From Lethocerus indicus (taxonomy: Eukaryota; Arthropoda; Insecta; Hemiptera; Belostomatidae), in NCBI GenBank assembly GCA_019843655.1, contig JACDQD010000104.1, positions 5,084,001-5,148,000 on the forward strand: a DNA stretch of 64,000 nt, written 5' to 3'. Of this stretch, positions 61,201 to 64,000 are shown piece after piece (within the stretch, counting starts at the first letter, position 1; every line of letters starts with the position of its first letter). Below the pieces are notes generated by a model. That model saw only the letters and a program-made list of their open reading frames with translations. It did no database searches and was not told where the DNA came from. Position numbers and translations under genes: made by a program.

Positions 61201-64000
61201 AAGATTTTCTTTCATCAATTATTTGTTAAATTCAAATTATTGCATTCGTCCTACAGTATACCTTTATTCGTACCTCCAATTGCAGTAGCGGTCTTTTGGC
61301 GGCTGGAACAGAACCAATCTTAGATAGGTCGATTTTAGAATCGATATCAGGCTGGTTGACTTTGGCCTTGTTGGCGATATGTCGCTTGCCGTGAGTTTCC
61401 CCTTCATCCTCGTTGTCTTCGAAATATTCGTGGCCGGTTTCGATCAATTTTCTCTTTCTTGCGTCGTTAATTCCCGCATCGAACTCTTCCTGCAAAATGT
61501 GCCCAGTTCGGAAATCATTTACGCCGATTGCCCATTCGCAAAGTGGTGTCAAATCAAATTTCCGTATACCTTTCTTTTGTTTAATAAAATCTAAAAAATG
61601 AACTAAAAACTGAAATTGGGATCGCTTAAACCGTAATTGAGACAGAAAATCGCAAGAGTGATGATAATTGAAAAAAAACCATCGGGGAAACACTCATAAA
61701 ACCTTAAATAACTATTATATAACACTCGAATTATTACTCCAGCACTGTCGCTATTTATGCATTTATTTTAATGTACCGATTAATGCATCCATTTGCATAC
61801 CTCCGAATCAGTTCTGGTCGGGGATGAGGACAGGCTTAATATGGGACCGGTTAATGGAGGACTGTCGGGCTTCTTAATTCCCTTCGGACTGGAGTTTTTG
61901 TTCTTGTTCTTTTTATTCGATTTATAAAACTGAGGCATTTCGCTTTTAAATTCGAAAATTCTTAAAACAATTCGCCCGGTTGCACACGCCACTTTGATTC
62001 GGACATTGAACGCACATCTCAGATGCAATGTCGGTAGAGAGACATTACAAGCAGTAGTTAAAACAAAATGATATTAGGTAATGCTTTTTTTTTCTTTTAT
62101 TGGTATAGTCTCAACTACAATTTTTTTTTTATTAGATTGTATCTAGTGACAGTGCTCTTACTTAACACTCCCTCACTGAACTCTCGAAGTAGAAGCCACC
62201 CAATGATGGTACTCCCGCTCCTGCCCTTACTCAGGTCGTAAGGAAATCGCGTGGCCATTTTTAGGCGACGCACGGGATTTTCGGGAAGGTGAAGCGAGGA
62301 AAGTTGTCGTATTAAGGGATTGGAATGAAGGGTAGTTTGGAATGGAAGTTTATACCGGAAGCTGCTAATTCTCGAACGAATGGGACATTTAGGTCATTGT
62401 GAATTATTCTGTTAGAGATATATGGTGGGGCGTTGGTAATTTTCGAAGGAAGGTATGGATTGCAAGGATTGGAGTAACAGTACGCGGTTGTAAATTAATA
62501 ACTGTCGTTTCGTGGTACGTTTCAGTCTTGTATGTGGGTTCCATGTCAGTCTTCTGTCTAAGAGTAGTCCCAGGTACCGCACTCGATTTTCAATAGGAAG
62601 TTGGGACCGGTTCAGGAAAACGGGGGGACAAGTTGCTCTTCTCAAATTAAAAGTAACACGAAGACTTTTTGGCAATTTAACTTAATCCTCCATTTCCTGG
62701 ACCAGCTTTTTCTATGAGGGAGAGGTGTTTTTGCAGGGAAAGGTAATGCTCTAACTATTTTTCCTTTTTTTAATAATTTATTTATTGTATTTATTTTATT
62801 ACCTCCGAATCGGAATCCAAGGATAAGGATTGTGCGTGTACAGGGGTAGTGGTGTCGGATGGAGTAGAATTTTTGGACTTATTAATTTTGTCCGATTTCG
62901 AGGCCCTGCGTTTCTGTCGATTTGATTGGTAGAGCTTGAACATTTTTCGCAAGTCCATCTTGTAAGCGCCCCTGCTCTGGACTTCGCCCTTGCTGTCGGG
63001 CGTCTCCTGCAATGAAAATAAACGACTACCAGAAAATAAAAACGAACAGATACAAAACAAAAAACCGTCACTTTCTCTTCAAGTTTCGCGTTCTTTTCCT
63101 GTAACGCGTGTCCGCTTCTATGCTGAAAACGGTCAAAAGCACTGGCAGAATTTCTTGTGTAAAACTGTGCGGCTTGTAGAAAATGTTTCACACTCGAACA
63201 TCCTAATTACAGATTCTCCAGGACTTATTAGTCGATTTTATTCAAACGGGGGAAGAATGCACCGCGTTACAAATAAAGCAGGAGGTCTTTTTTCCTCTCA
63301 ATCAGCGTTCTAAAGACTAATATCAGACAGGATGTATTCTTCTCTTCGAGACGTATATGATTCATAACGTCATTGGAAACAACTTATTTTCTGTGTTAAT
63401 CGCATTCGGATATTCGAAACTTATTTTTGCTTTAAGGATTGGAGGGGACCGGACCTTAAGCTGCCGCAATCTTCGTAAAATTTCAAACTCGAGTAACATA
63501 ACGGTCGCTTCGAAGGATTCTTACCGTTGACGAACAGCCTCGGCTCTGGCACCTCTCCTCGTTCAGAACATTACGCAATAACTCTTTCAGAGTATCTTTT
63601 CTCGGCCTCCAATCAGTATTTCTTAAGTGCGATGGGTACTCTTCCGTTCCGTTTTCCTGCTGGGGCGGAGAAAAAAACGGGCTTTACTCGAGTATGTCGT
63701 ATAGGGACGAAAGGAGAGCATCCGTTGTGCTGGGACCGGTGGCCGAATAGGAAATAGACCGGATACCTGATCGGACTCGAAGGAGGAAACGTTCGGCTGC
63801 GTCTCAATTTCCGACGATTCATCCGGAGACCCTTTGTAAGAGCGAGGGCCAGGAGTGAGAGCCGCGTCCTCTCGCCCTGCGTTATCGAGCATCTGAAAAC
63901 AGGATGAAAAAGAAATAGACTCGCGCTCGTTTTCCTACATCCTACCCCAATCGAGCTTAATTGGACCCCCATTACCTGTTCCCTCGTTTCGTCGTTGTAG
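58186..64000 (-). CDS. unrecognised Ser/Lys/Asp-rich, probably disordered protein; 3' portion of a multi-exon gene
   Basis: Twelve exons (a thirteenth is possible) join without a frame break to about 573 residues and a stop at 58186-58188. The gene continues upstream of the window. All exons are phase 0 at both ends, most have CAG acceptors, and they usually end in a Glu or Gln codon before GTA. The protein is rich in Ser, Lys, Asp, Arg and Pro and has few hydrophobic runs, so it is probably disordered. Local motifs recur: DLSKLYDSS, DLSKIGSV and DLRKMFKLYQS; KTSETNK, KTSDTAK and KTSVKK; LSLDSDSE and SPTRTDSE. I recognise no domain. Composition would suit a nuclear or scaffold protein, but this is inference. 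A Jockey-type insertion lies in the intron between exons 62803-63006 and 61801-61929. Confidence 0.72.
58630..58737 (-). CDS. exon-array gene exon (36 codons)
   Basis: DIQGSGRNNVTDPSAASYDE opens it, followed by an amphipathic EIFHEVKDAVKKLILNK, ending before GTAAGT. It is the most helix-like piece of the protein. Confidence 0.75.
58947..59033 (-). CDS. exon-array gene exon (29 codons)
   Basis: DEWRKKSHRYYDSSRKYYDD, ending KRCGQ before GTAAGA. It is strongly charged and tyrosine-rich. Confidence 0.75.
59034..59698 (-). other. intron of the exon-array gene
   Basis: AT-rich. No further exon with the phase-0 pattern was found. Confidence 0.55.
59699..59863 (-). CDS. exon-array gene exon (55 codons)
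   Basis: After TTGCAG it reads EICRKTTNNASIRSGHKSGS and ends STWWEYAPTETVTPPLQ before GTATCA. The WW-E-Y cluster is unusual in an otherwise polar protein. Confidence 0.75.
59966..60154 (-). CDS. exon-array gene exon (63 codons)
   Basis: GGSIIRYSKTSETNKFDLSK and LYDSSPSSQW, ending QEAKQ before GTATGT. The acceptor is TTTTTTCAG. Confidence 0.75.
60329..60532 (-). CDS. exon-array gene exon (68 codons)
   Basis: KAQHRIPNRVQTFPAVKTSV and a serine run (APSSSSSGPSERSKYSS), ending RKKE before GTAATT. The acceptor (GTTCCAG) is of only moderate quality. Confidence 0.68.
60875..61057 (-). CDS. exon-array gene exon (61 codons)
   Basis: Open throughout: QRSREICQTSGRYPVGRKII, ending SPPGPKQ before GTGATA. 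The acceptor is TTTTCTAG. A shorter form starting KTSDTAKRANG, after TTATTGTACAG, would also be phase 0, so alternative acceptor use is possible. Confidence 0.65.
61274..61489 (-). CDS. exon-array gene exon (72 codons)
   Basis: EEFDAGINDARKRKLIETGH, with an acidic stretch (FEDNEDEGE) and IDLSKIGSVPAAKRPLLQLE at the end before GTACGA. The acceptor is TTTTGCAG. Confidence 0.8.
61801..61929 (-). CDS. exon-array gene exon (43 codons)
   Basis: FYKSNKKNKNKNSSPKG, ending LSSSPTRTDSE before GTATGC. It resembles the next upstream exon in layout: a Lys/Asn-rich start, SP motifs and a DSE end. Confidence 0.68.
62076..62085. repeat. target-site duplication, tail side
   Basis: AGGTAATGCT, identical to 62741-62750. 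Confidence 0.85.
62086..62740 (-). mobile_element. 5'-truncated Jockey-type non-LTR retrotransposon
   Basis: A perfect 10-bp direct repeat AGGTAATGCT flanks it (62076-62085 and 62741-62750). The low-coordinate end has an A-rich tail with AATAAA on -. The - strand carries the C-terminal part of a reverse transcriptase with RATCPPVFLNRSQLP and VRYLGLLLDRRLTWNPHT, then a decayed PLIRQLSSLHLPENPVRR segment. Frameshifts break the ORF. It lies in an intron of the exon-array gene in the same orientation. Confidence 0.88.
62741..62750. repeat. target-site duplication, truncated 5' side
   Basis: AGGTAATGCT, identical to 62076-62085. Confidence 0.85.
62803..63006 (-). CDS. exon-array gene exon (68 codons)
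   Basis: ETPDSKGEVQSRGAYKMDLR, then KMFKLYQSNRQKRRASKSDK, ending SLSLDSDSE before GTAATA. The acceptor is CATTGCAG. Confidence 0.8.
63007..63766 (-). other. intron, with a possible small exon at 63072-63122
   Basis: A strong acceptor GACCGTTTTCAG precedes a 51-nt phase-0 stretch (HRSGHALQEKNAKLEEK) that would end at a weak donor, AAA|GTGACG. It could be an alternative microexon. The rest shows no coding signal. Confidence 0.35.
63767..63892 (-). CDS. exon-array gene exon (42 codons)
   Basis: MLDNAGREDAALTPGPRSYK, ending VSSFESDQ before GTATCC. The acceptor is TGTTTTCAG. The ATG is internal, because an upstream exon joins in frame. Confidence 0.78.
63976..64000 (-). CDS. exon-array gene, partial exon at window edge
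   Basis: It ends YNDETREQ at a CAG|GTAATG donor, phase 0. The rest lies beyond the window. Confidence 0.65.

Overview
The window is arthropod nuclear DNA, most likely insect and possibly crustacean. It is AT-rich, has no bacterial-style operons, and its genes are broken by GT-AG introns from about 90 bp to 19 kb. It carries a Beaten-path Ig gene (an arthropod axon-guidance family), an ABCG half-transporter, and hAT and Jockey-type transposon remnants. CpG is not obviously depleted. I found no CRISPR array, and neither an rRNA nor a tRNA gene that I can defend.

Layout. (1) 2223-16617, + strand: five exons of a beat-family gene, covering two Ig domains and a hydrophobic GPI-type tail. The signal-peptide exon is not in view, and the introns hold a decayed hAT element and GC-rich patches. 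(2) 16.8-20.4 kb: intergenic, with a hAT-like terminus. (3) 20980-57142, - strand: a complete ABCG1/4-type half-transporter in eleven coding exons plus a proposed non-coding leader exon. Its second coding exon (28.7 kb) and first coding exon (48.1 kb) are separated by a 19.3 kb intron. Exon 5 has a net one-base frameshift in an otherwise conserved frame. (4) About 57.2-58.05 kb, + strand: a short unrecognised gene candidate that starts head-to-head with the ABCG leader exon across a CpG- and CT-repeat-rich stretch; it also shows a one-base frame break. (5) 58186->64000, - strand: the 3' part of an unrecognised gene for a Ser/Lys/Asp-rich, probably disordered protein. Every exon in view is phase 0 at both ends. 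A 5'-truncated Jockey-type retroelement with a perfect 10-bp target duplication sits in one of its introns.

Neighbour logic. beat and ABCG converge, ABCG and the small + gene diverge from a probable shared promoter, and the small gene and the disordered-protein gene are tail to tail with poly(A) signals about 30 bp apart. Nothing indicates a shared pathway. The most unusual items are the all-phase-0 exon array, the ABCG intron bracketed by (AT)n tracts, the two same-sense one-base frame breaks, and the head-to-head promoter. Exon boundaries were placed by hand from splice consensus, phase bookkeeping and family knowledge. No search or alignment was run.
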